A stretch of DNA of 64,000 bases from Dichetophora obliterata (taxonomy: Eukaryota; Arthropoda; Insecta; Diptera; Sciomyzidae), in the NCBI GenBank assembly GCA_963920525.1, contig OY986435.1, positions 259,491,462 through 259,555,461 on the forward strand. The letters are read 5' to 3'. Of this stretch, positions 1 to 12,228 are shown one piece after another (positions within the stretch are counted from its first letter, which is position 1; the number at the start of each line of letters is the position of its first letter). The notes beneath the pieces were generated by a model, which was given only the letters and a program-made list of their open reading frames with translations, was not told the DNA's origin and did not search any database. The position numbers and the translations under genes were made by a program.

Positions 1-565
1 GCAAATATTTTGAGTTGCAGAATACTTTATTTATATCATTAATAAATAATATAAATAATAAGGGGCCCAAGATACTACCTTGCGACACCCCAAAAGAAGC
101 AATGAACTTATAAGATTTAACATTATTAATTGATACGTAACAAGATCTACCGCTAAGGTAAGATTTAATCCAATCTAAAAAAGTTGAGTGGAATCCATTT
201 TAAAAAGTTTTGCGATTAAGATATTATGGCAAACCTTATCACACGCTTTAGAAAAATCCGTGTAAATGGCGTCAACATGACAACCACCCTCGAAGGATGA
301 AATGCAATATTGATTAAAGATCGTTAGGTTAGTTAGGTAGAACGACCTGAAATGAAACCATGCTGTTCAGGACATAAATAGCGTTTAACAAGAAAATATA
401 TCTTATTTTTAACAATTCTTTAAAAAATTGTAGAGATAGTAGACAACTTTGAAATGGGTCGATAGTTAGAGATATCATGTTTAGATCCAGATTTAAAAAC
501 AGGAGTAATATGGGAAACCTTCCCACCATCTAAGAATGTACCAACCAAAATTTCAATTTTGTTTT
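1..565 (-). mobile_element. Non-LTR retrotransposon (jockey-like) reverse transcriptase fragment
   Basis: Read on the minus strand, this stretch carries reverse-transcriptase blocks in the usual order. It starts near 560 with a block ending in 'NYRPISKLS', then 'PEQHGFISG', 'YTDFSKACDK' (usual form TDFSKAFD) and, close to the window edge, 'GVSQGSILGPLLF'. This is the palm/finger part of a LINE RT of the jockey type. No long open frame survives: a short insertion around 320-345 and several frame changes break it. The element runs off the left edge, so its 3' end is not visible and the upstream endonuclease part is missing. It is a dead 5'-truncated copy, lying in what is probably an upstream intron of the dynein gene. 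Confidence 0.8.
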
Positions 566-2201
566 ATTTAACACGAATAAAAAGTTTTTTAAATATTTAT
601 AGCATTCTCAAATAATGTTTTGAAATAAGTTGTTTTGGGTTATATATACATGGGTCCAATAATTTTAAATTAAAGATTTTACTAATGAATTTCCTGACAC
701 CACATCTAGCAGTACTTTCTAAGCAATACCTATTAGCGCACACACTTTATAATAAGTTTTACATTAATTCGCAACTTTACCGCAGACGGAAAAAATAAAA
801 TTTTGCAAAAAACAAATAGTTTTCGATCCGCCTTACTGTCAATTCATACGTAATTTATTCCAGCTTAAAAATATTTTTTTTTTTTTAACTATTCGTCTGC
901 ATTTCTTCAAGTCCTTACCTGTATTCCCCATTATCCGTCTGTCGGTATGTTTGCTTTTGACAGCCCGTCCACTTCACATTTATTAAATTTTGCAATATAA
1001 ATCAAAGCACAAAAAAGATCACCTAAAGTCTCATAAGAATTCTGCAAAAAGCGGTTTACTGTGTAAGGTAGATGTCATCAGTTCTTGAGCAGCCATGCTT
1101 GTACAAATGCAATTTAGAATTGTGTACAGGTGTTGGAGGCCTCGCAGCTACATTGTATTTAAGAAATACTTGGTTACGTCATGTGTTTATTAACCACGGG
1201 GTTGTTTTCAGTGTGCTCTTTAAAGCGCTCGTTAATACATGCTCAATATGGGAAAGTATAAATCTGTAAAGCTGCCCGACACCGCAATAGAAACAATGAG
1301 GAACATTATAGCAGAGGAAAAAAGAGATAAAGCTTTATGCTGCTTATGTGTCTAACAATTAAATGAAGCAATGATTTTTATGTTTTTTTTTTGCTGCTTT
1401 AAAAATTTAAATTTTAATAACTGTTAAGAGTGGTTTTAAGAAATAAAGGATGCATGATTTTAAGGTAAAGATGTAGCTTTATATTAGTAAAAGAATTATT
1501 AAAAAGGTGCTGTAGTTTTTAAGCTTAGCGTCGTCGCAGATACGTGAGAAGCCTTTTATATAATAGTATAGAAGTATAGATATAGTTGAGTGGCCGATAA
1601 GACCTTGTTTGTCTTGATGCCTGCGTTCGAAACTGGTTTTCTTTGTTTTACGAAAATTTGTTTGGTGAACCTAGTTTGTTGAGTAACGACCCTGTCAAGC
1701 CAGGATCCCACCCGCTTTAGGAAGACAGAACAATATTTATTATATTGGAGTGGTGTTTAATTGGGTATGAGACCTTGTTTGTCACATGACTGCGCCGATG
1801 TCAGGATACAACAATTGTTGCTAACTTGACCATGTTTTTTTTAAAAATGCAACCCTGGTATTCTGTCTGATATTATTGTTTTGACTTAGCTTTCTATTAT
1901 GTTAGCATTATTTTTCAATTTGTTAAAACTTTTTAATCTTATATATAAAAGAGAGTGGCGTAAGTTACTACGCTTATAACTCAAGAACGGCTGGACCGAT
2001 TTCGATGATTCATACTAATTGGAAATGGTCTCCGGCCAAACAAAAAGAATACCTAAAAAAATTAACCGAAAAAAAAATATGAAGAAAATTCATTTTCCCA
2101 TACATTTTGTATGGAGCTATTTTACGACGCATTCTGGATGATCGAAGGCATTTTTTTTTTTGTTGCAATTTTTTTTTTTTTTGTCACACAAAACGAACAT
2201 A
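566..2201. other. AT-rich non-coding stretch (probable dynein intron)
   Basis: I see no gene here. It contains one copy of a dispersed repeat (1056-1205, listed separately). At 1945-2110 there is a stretch beginning 'tatataaaagagagtggcg' and continuing with 'aactcaagaacggctgg' and 'accgattt', a wording that recurs at the ends of interspersed non-autonomous elements in insects. The short open frames are not protein-like. Confidence 0.5.
1056..1205 (+). repeat. Dispersed repeat, copy 1 (partner at 15613-15765)
   Basis: About 150 bp here match 15613-15765 in the same orientation. Shared blocks in order are 'atgtcatcag', 'gcagctacatt', 'taagaaata' and 'gcgtcatgtgt/acgtcatgtgt'. The two copies are clearly divergent, so this is an old interspersed family. 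No terminal repeats or coding content were seen. Confidence 0.65.
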
Positions 2202-3482
2202 TTTGGAATTAATTTTAAAGGTTTTTTTTCGGTTTTTGAGCATTTATTTAGAAACAACGGTACAATGTATATTATTCAAAGTATTGTCCATCGTTAGCTA
2301 CAACATTTTCCCATATTTCTGGCAGCATATGGATTCCGCGCCGGAAGAACGATTCGTCTTTTGAGGCAATCCACGAATCGACCCATTTTTTGGTATCCTC
2401 GTAAGAAGTGAAGCGCTGCTCAGCCAAGCCATGCGTCATCGATCTGAATAGGTGGTAGTCGGAAGGGGCTATGTCTGGGCTATAAGGCGGGTGGGGTAGC
2501 ACATCCCAATTCAGCGCCTCCAACGTTTCCTTGACGGTTCTTGCAACATGTGGCCGTGCGTTGTCATGTTGAAAAACCACTTTGTCGTGTCTTTTGGCAT
2601 ATTCCGGCCGTTTAACCTTTAATGCTCGGCTCAATTGCATCAATTGTTGTTGGTAGCGTTCCCCAGTGATGGTTTCGTTAGGTTTTAGCAGCTCATAGTA
2701 CACGACACCCTTCTGATCCCACCAAATACACAGCATAAGCTTGGCGCCATGAATATTCGGCTTGGCCCTCGATGTTGATGCATGGCCGGGTGGTCCCCAC
2801 GATTCTTTTCACTTAGGATTATCGTAATGGATCCACTTTTCATCGCCAGTGACAATACGATGCAAAAAACTCTTCCTTTTATGCCGTTGAAGCAGTTGTT
2901 CGCACATGCAAAATCGCCGTTCAACGTCTCTCGGCTTCAACTGGTACGGCACCCAATTTCCTTGCTTTTGAATCATTCCCATGGCCTTCAAGCGTTTGCC
3001 GACTGTTGATAAGTCGACTCCCAATGATTCTGACAATTCTTGAAGGGTTTGACACGGGTCTTCATCGAGCAAAGCCTCCAATTCCTCATCTTCAAACTTT
3101 TTCGGCTGGCCCGGACGCTCTTTGTCTTCCGTATCAAAATCACCACTTTTAAACCGACGGAACCAGTACACACAAGTAGAAATCGATGGAGCATAGTCCC
3201 CGTAAGCCTCAGTAAGCGTGCGTTGTGCTTCAACCGCTTTTTTCTTCAAATGGAAGCACAAAAGTAAACCTTCCCGCAAATTGCGTTTTGTTGGAACGAA
3301 AGTCGACATGTTCACAGAGAAAAAAATATATGTTGTTTACACTTCAGTGGAATGACACATACTGAAAAATGAAGCTTAGACAATGTGCTTTGAAATGAAT
3401 ATAGTCACAGGTGTGCCCGATGCGATCTATTGATAGTTACGCCATCTCTTAGAAAACCTTTAAAACTAATTCCAACCCCCAA
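2202..3482 (-). mobile_element. mariner element, copy 1
   Basis: A near full-length mariner of about 1.28 kb. The right end closes with 'ccaacccccaa' followed by a TA dinucleotide (3483-3484). The left end keeps 'tttggaattaattttaaagg' after TA (2200-2201) but lacks about six terminal bases compared with the copy at 27178-28460. Both inverted repeats contain 'ttggaatta' plus 'ttttaaagg'. It lies upstream of the first visible dynein exon, in the same orientation as copy 2. Confidence 0.93.
2272..3315 (-). pseudogene. mariner transposase, one in-frame stop
   Basis: This frame encodes a 347-codon mariner transposase on the minus strand, the usual length for the family. The N-terminal half (3315 down to 2812) has the paired helix-turn-helix region and the first catalytic aspartate in 'GDEKWIHYDNPK'. 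The C-terminal half carries 'QHDNARPH' and 'SPDIAPSDYHLF', giving the mariner D-34-D spacing. The only lesion seen is a TGA at 2809-2811, at codon 169, where copy 2 has CGA (Arg). The two halves (3315-2809 and 2736-2272) are in the same frame. It is inactive as it stands but recently dead. The missing terminal bases of the left inverted repeat would also hinder mobilisation. Confidence 0.92.
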
Positions 3483-3484
3483 TA

Positions 3485-5069
3485 ATTTTAAATGCTGGTT
3501 CCTTCAGAATTGTTCAAGCTTTAACAAATTTTTAAGTATTCGACCACAATTTACACAAGCAAGTTTGTATTTGATAGGCGTTTGGAAACGGGGGCGTGGC
3601 AGCAAAGCGCCTGGTTTCAGCTATCAGTTTTTTAATAATATTTAATTTCAATCAAAATTATATATTATATTTTTGAATTGTAATCAATATCTTATTAGAA
3701 TTTTGATTAGCTTTAAAACCTGTTAAGAAACCAAATATATAAAATGAAATTTTTATATCCAATTACAAATAAATACTAAAGTAGTTGTTACAGGCCGATT
3801 AGTCAGTAGTTTAAAAATTTTTTTATGAAATCTTGTTGTAAATGCTATTATAATAACCGATTCTATTGCATAAACATGTTTAGTGCTCCGTGGGAAAGTT
3901 GCCCCTAAAAACGGGGCAAGTTTTTACACCTGACTTTTTTCGGAAAAATACTTTTTTTGCAAAAATCAACAAACTTTCTCATTTCTTATTTTTTTAATAT
4001 CGTAAATAAATAGTGGGGCTATAATAAATTTCAGTTGTAATCTGAAAAAGATAAAAATATTTCAAAATAAATCAAATTTTTCGAACTTTGTAACAACTTT
4101 CCCTAGCTTCCCTACTCACACGAACAAATTTAACAAGCATCGTAGATACCTTGCCGATTTCTTTTTGGACAATTTCTGGCTTTTAATGGTATTACACTTA
4201 GAATATTCTAAACTATGTATGAAAAATCCTGAAAGTGTATAATACGTTGCTTATGTATGTTCTTTAAGTTGGTAGCTTCTTATATAAGCAATGTTGTTAA
4301 CTAAAAAAAAGATGGAATAAGGCTCAATCAATAATTGATTGCAGCTGTCTTAAGTATAGTTCCCAAGAGAAAAAGTAATGGTAGAAATTTGACTTACTAC
4401 GTCATAAAATGTGAAAACAATAATAATGATGAAAGATTTTCCTCGGTTTGAGAAAAAAAAGTCCTGGTAATTTAATGTTGAACTAGCGTACTGCCAGAAG
4501 TATGTACTTTTTATTGCAAAGCAAAAGTTCTATTTGTTCAATAAACAAAAACATTTCTCTTGTAAACACAGATTAGAAGAACTATGAAAATTCCATAAAA
4601 TTTTGTGCAAAAATGTACATTGTCACAAAATGCTTCAAATTTATGATTTTTTTAGAATTATACTAAATATTGATGTACTTATGAATGCTTTTTTCAAGAA
4701 ATCATTTTAAGTGCAAACTGGCATTAGAGTTTTGCGAATAAAGTATGTAATACATGAAATTTCAGCACAGTTTCAAGTGTGTGAAGCCAAAAAAAATACA
4801 TTAAGAAAGAAAATTTCAAAAACTTCATTACTTGATTTATCATACACAATTATAATGTTTACTTTCATTTTCACTGAAACTCATTTATATAGCTTGTGAT
4901 CTTTTAATCAAGATTGCAAACGATACAAGATTTTATTTTTCTTCTGCAAATATATCGAGAAGACTGCACCGCCCTCTCCCCTCCCCTCCTCTGTGCCAGC
5001 ACTTGGCACTATTCATTAAAAACTGTCTTAAAATCCAATTCTTACATTGTTATCTCTTTCTTCCAACAG
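3485..5069. other. Intronic AT-rich sequence upstream of the first visible dynein exon
   Basis: No gene or clear repeat was recognised. The last ~70 bases are pyrimidine-rich and end in 'tctttcttccaacag', a good splice acceptor whose AG is at 5068-5069. The preceding dynein exon is not in the window, so this intron is longer than 5 kb. Confidence 0.6.
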
Positions 5070-7835
5070 ACAAGGAATCAAATGGGTGAAGTCAAAATAC
5101 CAGGCAAACTTAATTGTCCTTCGTCTGACACAACGTGGATATCTGGACAACATCGAAAAGGCGGTCAGCAATGGCAACGTCCTTCTTATTGAGAATATAG
5201 GCGAGAATATCGATGCTGTGCTCAATCCTCTATTAGGTCGCATGCTTATCAAAAAGGGCACCTGTCTCAAGATGGGCGACAAGGAAATTGATTTCAATCC
5301 CAAATTTCGTCTCATTTTGCACACTAAGCTGGCAAATCCCCATTACAAACCAGAAATGCAGGCTCAAACCACGCTGATAAACTTCACAGTGACGCGTGAT
5401 GGGCTGGAAGATCAACTTCTTGCCGAGGTTGTCAAAGCGGAACGGCCTGATTTGGAGGTATTGCGTACCAGATTAACACAACAACAGAATCACTTTAAGA
5501 TTACGTTGAAATTCCTTGAAGACGATCTCTTGCAACGTCTATCTTCAGCGGGTGAAAATGTCTTAGAGGATGTTACGCTGGTCATGAATCTGGAGAAAAC
5601 GAAAAAGACGGCAGATGAAATTGAAATAAAGGTTGCTGAAGCGAAAATTACTTCCGTTCAGATAGATTCGGCACGTGAAGCCTACCGTCCAGCTTCGGAG
5701 AGGGCCTCAATTATATATTTCATACTCAATGATCTCTTCAAAATAAATCCCATATATCAGTTCTCACTGAAGGCTTTTACGGTAGTGTTTGCGAATGCGA
5801 TTATGAAAGCGCTGCCAGCGGAAAAGCTGAAGGATCGTGTGGACAATCTTATAGACTCGATCACCTACTGCAGCTACATGTATACGTCACGCGGTCTTTT
5901 CGAAGCGGATAAGCTTATCTTTCTGACACAAATGACCATACAAATACTTATTAGTTCCGGTGAGGTCGAGGCTATCGAGTTGGACTTCTTGCTGCGCTAT
6001 CCATACATGCCGAATATGACATCGAATATGGCTTTTCTGACTAATGTTGCATGGGGCGGCATTCGTGCTTTGAGCAATCTACCTGCATTCAGAGGCCTCG
6101 ACAAGGATATTGAAGGTTCGCACAAACGTTGGAAGAAGTTTATTGATTCGGAGAGTCCAGAGAAGGAAAAGTTCCCTGGTGAATGGAAGACCAAGACAGC
6201 CATACAACGTTTGTGCATCATGCGATGCATTCGTCCGGATCGAATGTCTTATGCCATGAAGTGTTTTATTGAGGAAAAACTTGGTACGAAGTACATCGAA
6301 TCACGTTCCATGGAGTTTGCGAAGACCTTCGAGGAGTCAAGCCCAGAAACACATCTATTCTTTGTGCTCTCAGCAGGTGTTGATCCGCTAAAAGATGTTG
6401 AAAAACTCGGCAAAACTATGGGTTTTCATGGCGACCATGACAACTTTCACAGTGTGTCATTGGGTCAGGGACAGGAGATTGTGGCTGAGAATGCTATTGA
6501 TACAGCGTCAAGTAATGGTCACTGGGTTATTTTGCAAAATATCCACTTGGTTGCACGTTGGTTGCCGGCTTTAGAGAAGAAAATGGAATCTTCATTGACA
6601 AATGTACATCCAAACTACCGCCTTTTTTTAAGTGCTGAGCCCGCTGCCGATCCAGCCTATCATATACTGCCGCAAGGTATTCTTGAGTCTGCCATTAAGA
6701 TTACAAATGAACCTCCGACCGGTATGCAGGCGAACATTCACAAGGCACTCGACAATTTTAACGAGGAGACTTTGGAAATGTGCTCAAAAGAAACCGAGTT
6801 CAAAGCGGTGCTCTTCTCACTCTGTTACTTCCATGCAGTGGTAGCTGAGCGGCGTAAATTCGGTCCACAGGGCTGGAATCGCGTATATCCCTTTAACGTG
6901 GGTGACCTCACCATATCCGTTTACGTACTTTTCAACTATCTAGAGGCCAACAGTCGCGTACCCTGGGAAGATTTGCGATATCTCTTTGGTGAAATTATGT
7001 ATGGCGGTCACATCACCGACGACTGGGATCGACGTCTATGTCGCACTTATTTGGAGGAGTTCATGCAACCCGAATTGATAGATGGTGAACTCGAATACTG
7101 TCCTGGCTTTCCCGCACCAGGTATTCTTAAGTATGCTGGCTATCACAACTACATCGACGATAATTTGCCCACGGAAAGTCCGAATCTCTATGGCTTGCAT
7201 CTCAATGCTGAAATCGGTTTTCTTACAACTGTATCTGAGCGCCTCTTTCGTACCGTGTTTGAGCTGCAGCCGCGTCTATCTGGCGGCAGTGGTGATTCCG
7301 GTGGTGAATCACAGTCTTCGGACGATGTTGTGAAATCTATGTTGGAAGATTTAATCGATAAGATACCCACACCGTTTAATATACCGGAGTTGATGGCACG
7401 TGTTGAGGATCGCAATCCTTTCATCATTGTCGCATTTCAGGAGTGCGAGCGTATGAATATTTTAATGGCGGAACTGCGTCGATCACTTAATGAACTGGAA
7501 TTAGGTCTGAAGGGTGAGTTGACCATATCGGGTGCTATGGAGGCTCTCATGCAGTCACTCTATATGGATCAGGTTCCGGAGAGTTGGACAAAACTAGCAT
7601 ATCCGAGTTTTTTGGGTCTACAGTCATGGTTTGCCGACTTAATGCTCAGGCTGCGCGAACTTGAAGGCTGGGTGGCTGACTTCAGATTACCTTCATCTGT
7701 CTGGCTGGGTGGTTTCTTTAACCCACAGAGCTTCCTCACAGCTATTATGCAACAGACGGCAAGAAAGAACGAGTGGCCACTAGATAGAATGTGCCTTAAT
7801 TGTGACGTCACAAAGAAGACAAAGGAAGAAATAAG
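5070..7835 (+). CDS. Axonemal dynein heavy chain, beta class: antepenultimate exon (AAA5 end to C-terminal domain)
   Basis: This 2,766-bp exon encodes about 921 residues of an axonemal dynein heavy chain, the ATP-driven motor of the outer arm of cilia and sperm flagella. It begins inside the conserved block '[10 protein letters not shown]' after AAA4/stalk. The AAA5-AAA6 linker contains '[17 protein letters not shown]'. AAA6 is marked by '[12 protein letters not shown]' near residue 485, and the C-terminal domain follows with '[13 protein letters not shown]', '[18 protein letters not shown]' and '[19 protein letters not shown]'. These match the DNAH9/11/17 (fly kl-5 and Dhc93AB) class; I cannot tell which paralogue. 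A methionine at 5047 is not a start: it lies in the acceptor tract. The exon starts with the third base of a split codon and ends at AG|GTACGT. No lesions were seen. Codon use is much more GC-rich than the flanks. Confidence 0.96.
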
Positions 7836-8134
7836 GTACGTTTATGAAGTGTAGCATTGTAAGTAAGAAGCATATTTAAAACTCTTACAATTTACACTTT
7901 GCTAGCCAGTACAGCACACACTTTTTTACAGTACAAATATAATGATGATCATCTTAATGAGGCACTGCCTGTCATACTAAAATATTAACCTTCCTATACT
8001 CACGCCCAACGGCATCATACATATACTCGCGCAAGGTGTCTCAGACCGAGATTTGATCTCGCTTCCATTATTTTAATCATATTTTTTACATGAATTTAAA
8101 TTCGAGCTTCAGATCAAGAAAGTTTTTAAGAAGG

Positions 8135-8162
8135 CAACAACAACAACAACAACAACAACAAC
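8135..8162 (+). repeat. (CAA)n microsatellite
   Basis: About nine uninterrupted CAA triplets, followed by 'ctctgtatag'. They lie in the dynein intron just upstream of the LINE insertion. Confidence 0.9.
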
Positions 8163-8350
8163 TCTGTATAGAGTCAATCACTTAGCTGACTTGACAGTCT
8201 GTTTCGGAAATCGCTACCTTTCCTCTTCAGTAGTCTTTGAGTGATTAAGTTGTGATCAACTCACTGTTTAAAGTCGTATATTTCACGCACTTGGAACTCA
8301 TTCATCTGAACTCTATTGAACAAATTGAACTTTTAAATTAGCTACTTAAT

Positions 8351-9211
8351 GTTAATGTTGTGTGGTGGAGATGCGTACTGCGACCTAAATGAGATCTATT
8401 GTACCTCCTTCTCAAAGCTCCGCTGGGTTTGCGGATTACAGAATTTTATCCAGCCCTATTTCTCTAATGAATTTGAGAATATTCTTAGGTTCAAGGGATG
8501 AAACCTGCTCTAGACTCAGCTCATAATTCCCCAGTGCTAGTTTACGTCTGCGAGCCACGGCGTCGCAGTTTGTAAGTAGGTGTATTGGAGTCTCCTCTGC
8601 TTTTTCACAGAAGCGGCTGTTACTATCGGTCTCTATGCCCAATTTCATCAGGTGGTATTTCAGTTTACAGTGTCCTGTAAGGAACCCCGTTAGAATCCTA
8701 AGATTCGGGTGGCCTAAGCTTATGCACAATTTTGCTCTCCGAGTGTTAAAATCTCTGAGGAGCAATTTGGATTGTCTTAGCTTTGGGAGGCTTTTCCAAA
8801 GGTTTGAACGTTTATGCCTCTCCTCCCTTCTTAGTTCTTCTTTTATAGAATGTGTGCCCAATCCGCAGAATGGTTCCGGTCCTATAAATTTTGTGGCTGC
8901 ACCCTGTCGCGCTAGACCATCGGCTTCTTCGTTACCCTGTATTCCTTTGTGTCCTGGGACCCAAAGTATAGTAACAGTGTTATTCTTGCCTAGCTCGTTG
9001 AGTTTTGTTAGGCATTCCCATGTTATTCTCGATGATATCTCACAGGAAACTAATGCTTTGATTGCTGCTTGGCTGTCTGACATCACAACTATATCCTGAC
9101 CTTTGTATTTACGGTCCAGATTGAATTGTGCACACAGCTGTATTGCTAGGATTTCCGCTTGGAAGATACTGGGTGTTGTCCCCATAGGTTCAAAGTGCTT
9201 GGTTCTTGGCC
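8351..9211 (-). mobile_element. 5'-truncated LINE with RNase H domain and 16-bp target-site duplication
   Basis: The minus strand encodes a 249-codon C-terminal fragment (9185-8436). It has an RNase H domain: 'FQAEILAI', 'MSDSQAAIKAL', 'LWVPGHKGIQGNEEAD' and 'ARQGA'. After it comes the cysteine/histidine-containing tail seen in RNase H-bearing LINEs of the I/LOA/R1 grouping. The insertion is bounded by a perfect 16-bp repeat, 'aaattagctacttaat', at 8335-8350 and 9212-9227. This marks target-primed insertion of an 861-bp 5'-truncated copy. The frame is open to the truncation point, so the insertion is probably young. The 3' end lacks a poly(A) tail and finishes instead with a short CATTAA-type repeat. 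Confidence 0.9.
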
Positions 9212-9349
9212 AAATTAGCTACTTAATCATATGACATTTTAAAGCAGTACGCTATTGACAGATCACCGCCATCAACAGTGAGACAAAAGAACTTACAAAA
9301 ACTGATGTGTCTGTTGATTTATAATCTATAGTAATAAAACTCATTTTCT

Positions 9350-9383
9350 GTTTGCTTGTTTGCTTGTTTGTTTGTTTGTTTGA
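9350..9383 (+). repeat. (TTTG)n-type array
   Basis: TTTG/CTTG tetranucleotides, followed by 'tttatacaaatctaaacgg' and 'ctcaacggactttgctcaa'. The following sequence resembles the start of an interspersed insect repeat with the same kind of wording as 1960-2010. Confidence 0.7.
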
Positions 9384-9934
9384 CCTTTATACAAATCTAA
9401 ACGGCTCAACGGACTTTGCTCAAACTAGGTATACATATTAAGTGCATCCCAACTTAAAATGTTACATACTTAGTTTTTGCCACGCCCCCTCTGAAATTTT
9501 TCAACTAACGGTAATTTTGTTATTATAAAACTTTTTACGATCTTAAATTTTTGTGTATTTAATTTTATAAAATTTCTGTTATTCTGACATCAAAAACATT
9601 CACATATCTTCAAAATTGGAGAAATTTTCAGTATAACGACTTTTTCATAAAACATCATTGCCTAAGAATGAGAAAAAAACGACATGAAAATCAAAGTTTG
9701 GTCTTTCGATGCAAATATCTCCGCTGTCCATTAATATATTTCATTCAAATTTTTTTTGTTCAAAAGTTCAATAAAATCACTACACAAAACAGATTGAACT
9801 GTACCATTACGTCAGTGAAACTATGTTTTATAATTATGTCAAAAAAGTCGAAAATATTGATTTTTTACTCAAAAATGACAAAAAAATTATTTTTGTTGTA
9901 AAAATTAAAACAATTAAAAATTGCAAATCTGACT

Positions 9935-10052
9935 ACCTTTCATATGACATAGCATTTATTTGCAAAAATTCTTCCAGCTAAGCGCAAAAATTTACCTTTC
10001 ATATGGCATAGCATTTTTTTGCAAAAATTCTTCCAGCTAAGCAGAAAAAATA
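9935..10052 (+). repeat. 59-bp tandem duplication
   Basis: Two adjacent copies (9935-9993 and 9994-10052) share 'acctttcatatg', 'catagcattt' and 'gcaaaaattcttccagctaa' with only a few differences. The duplication is local and non-coding. Confidence 0.85.
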
Positions 10053-11066
10053 TTTTACAGTTTTGGTCATCAAAACAACAAGGGTATCCACCTTGATTTT
10101 TTTCACGAAATTTATTTTTTCCAAAATGTTGTTTTTATATTTTTTACAAAAAAGTCAATTCTCAAAAATAATTTATGTGAAAAAATTACATCATAATCTC
10201 TTTCCAATCAAAAGTTATGGCTAAAAATCTATTTTTTCATACCAGACTATTAATAAAACTTAGTTTTGTGTTAATATTCTCTATGTAGTTTGAACATCCC
10301 CATTTATCTCTAAGAATGCAGTTGTGTGTCTAGAGTAATTACGAACATTTTGGATTATATAAAATTTTCCTTATAGTAATCTACTTATTTTTGCCTTCTT
10401 CTAGGTATTGTTGAATTTTTTCCCTTATATTCTTCTATGTACATTACAACTGTCTTGTAACCCTTGTCTGCATTAGTAATTATGATTTCGATTTTGTGCT
10501 GTCTTATAAATTTTCTAGTGTTTTTGAATATTTAAAGTATGAATAAGGATTAAGTTTGAAGTTAAATTTAAAAAAAAATACAATTATTTTTGCTAAAGCG
10601 CAGAAATTAATAATAATAGTTACTAACGGTCCAATGTCATTATTTTAATATTTTGGTATTTCGGGATCGGATCCCGAAAAATCCCGGGATTCACCAAAAC
10701 CCTTTGGTATTGAAAGCCCTAGTGAGTATTGTCTCTACCATTTTTTGCATAGCAGAACAAATACAGCAATAGCCGAATACAAAAAATCGAAGGATCAATT
10801 TATATATGCATTTTAACGGCAAGGTTAATGTTGAATTTCACAAAGAAATCCTACGAAATTAGCGTACAAATAAAATCTACCGAAAATTCAAATTAATATT
10901 AAAATATGTAGTGCAAAATATACAAATGAAAATTTATGATAATCATAATGCATAATCAATAAAAATAAGACATTTCGCATAAGTAAGATAATTTTTTGAT
11001 AAAAAATTTGTATTTTGATTGATATAAATTAATGATCTTATGCATTCACAATTGTATCTCTTGCAG

Positions 11067-11261
11067 TGCACCACCACGTGAAGGCGCCTACGTAAACGGT
11101 CTATTTATGGAAGGTGCTCGCTGGGATATGAAAATGGGTACCATTGCAGATGCAATTCTCAAAGATCTTTTTCCCGCAATGCCTGTGATATTCATAAAAG
11201 CTGTGACACAAGATAAACAGGATACTAAGAACATCTATGAATGTCCCGTCTATAAGATACG
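11067..11261 (+). CDS. Axonemal dynein heavy chain, beta class: penultimate exon
   Basis: This 195-bp exon continues the C-terminal domain with the family signature '[18 protein letters not shown]' and ends in '[10 protein letters not shown]'. The acceptor is 'tcttgcag' (AG at 11065-11066) and the donor is 'acg|gtaagtt'. The first base completes the codon left open at 7835 (AG+T, Ser). The last two bases (CG) are completed by the first base of the exon at 40571 (CGC, Arg). An upstream ATG at 11032 is intronic and not a start. No lesion was seen. Confidence 0.95.
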
Positions 11262-11804
11262 GTAAGTTAAGGTTTAGAATGACAAAACTCTAATGCAAAG
11301 TCCATTAATTGGTGTCGACCTGATGTCTGTGGTAAAATTAGTCACTTTGTTGCTACAAAAAGAAAAATATTGAGAGGTTTTTATACAAAAAATTGTTTTG
11401 CTTGGTTATTAAAAGCTGAAAAAGCAAGTCTATATAATGTTTTAGTAAGAGTTTCTGAAATGTCAGGGTTGGTAAGGGTTAGAATGGTAAATGAGGTATC
11501 AAATGAAAGTGTATATCAAAGGAATGGTGGATAATTTTGATTGATTTTAGATCAGTGACCTCTAACCTGAAATTTGAGCGTAGAAATATAAGTTTTTAAA
11601 TAAAAGCTAAACTATAAGAGTTGGAAAAACATAGTGTTAAAGCATTGATAAGATGTACAAAACAACTCTAAAATTTTTCGCCAGAGTCCAATGGTCAAAT
11701 TTTGCCATAGGCTTAAGTAAGCTTACGAATAACATGAAAAAAATTCACGTTATTTTCCATATCTTGTAGAATTTTTTCATATCTCGAAAACTGATTTAAA
11801 CTAG

Positions 11805-11945
11805 GGGTTAGTTTTTCAGTGCTGGTATAACTTTGCTCGGTTTAAATCTTAGTATAAACTATGAAACAAATTTTTAGTGAATTTTAAATTAAGTTTAAAC
11901 TAAGCTTATAGTCCAATATTGGTAGACTAAACCTTAGTTAACTTG
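11805..11945. repeat. Diverged member of the GGGCCAATTTTTCAGTGC MITE group
   Basis: It begins 'ggggttagtttttcagtgct' and continues with repeated 'taaactaag/gtttaaact' runs like those inside 13805-14042. The far end is eroded, so the limits are approximate. Confidence 0.4.
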
Positions 11946-12062
11946 CCAAAAAGTTTCTTGTCAAAAAATAAAAATATATATACAAATCTTTTGATCACTT
12001 TTCTTCAGTTTTCAATTTGTCTGCACAGAAAAAAATTACAAAATAATAAAAAGGAAAAATTT

Positions 12063-12228
12063 AAAGAAAGAAAAGAAAAGAAAAGAAAAGAAAGAAAAGA
12101 AAAGAAAAGAAAAGAAAAGAAAAGAAAAGAAAAGAAAAGAAAAGAAAAGAAAAGAAAAGAAAAGAAAAGAAAAGAAAAGAAAAGAAAAGAAAAGAAAAGA
12201 AAAGAAAAGAAAAGAAAAGAAAAGAAAA
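12063..12228 (+). repeat. (AAAGA)n pentanucleotide microsatellite
   Basis: About 33 units of AAAGA/AAAAG, nearly pure, with one shortened unit near the left end. The apparent lysine/glutamate/arginine open frame across it is an artefact of the repeat. Confidence 0.97.

Larger units (their letters stand above)
7836..11066 (+). other. Dynein intron, 3.2 kb
   Basis: Donor 'aag|gtacg' and acceptor 'ctcttgcag|tg' flank a phase-2 intron. It holds a 5'-truncated LINE (8351-9211), a CAA array, a TTTG array, a 59-bp tandem duplication (9935-10052) and AT-rich filler. A GGATCC-centred palindrome-like sequence lies at 10665-10690. No exon-like sequence was found inside. Confidence 0.85.

Noticed and set aside
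5047..5069. Methionine upstream of the dynein exon as a gene start
   Set aside because: It lies in the polypyrimidine/acceptor tract. Homology begins exactly after the AG at 5068-5069 and continues a much longer protein.
10660..10695. GGATCC-centred palindrome as an operator or promoter
   Set aside because: Similar CCCGGGATT words recur at 49735-49800 without nearby genes, so it is more likely repeat-derived.
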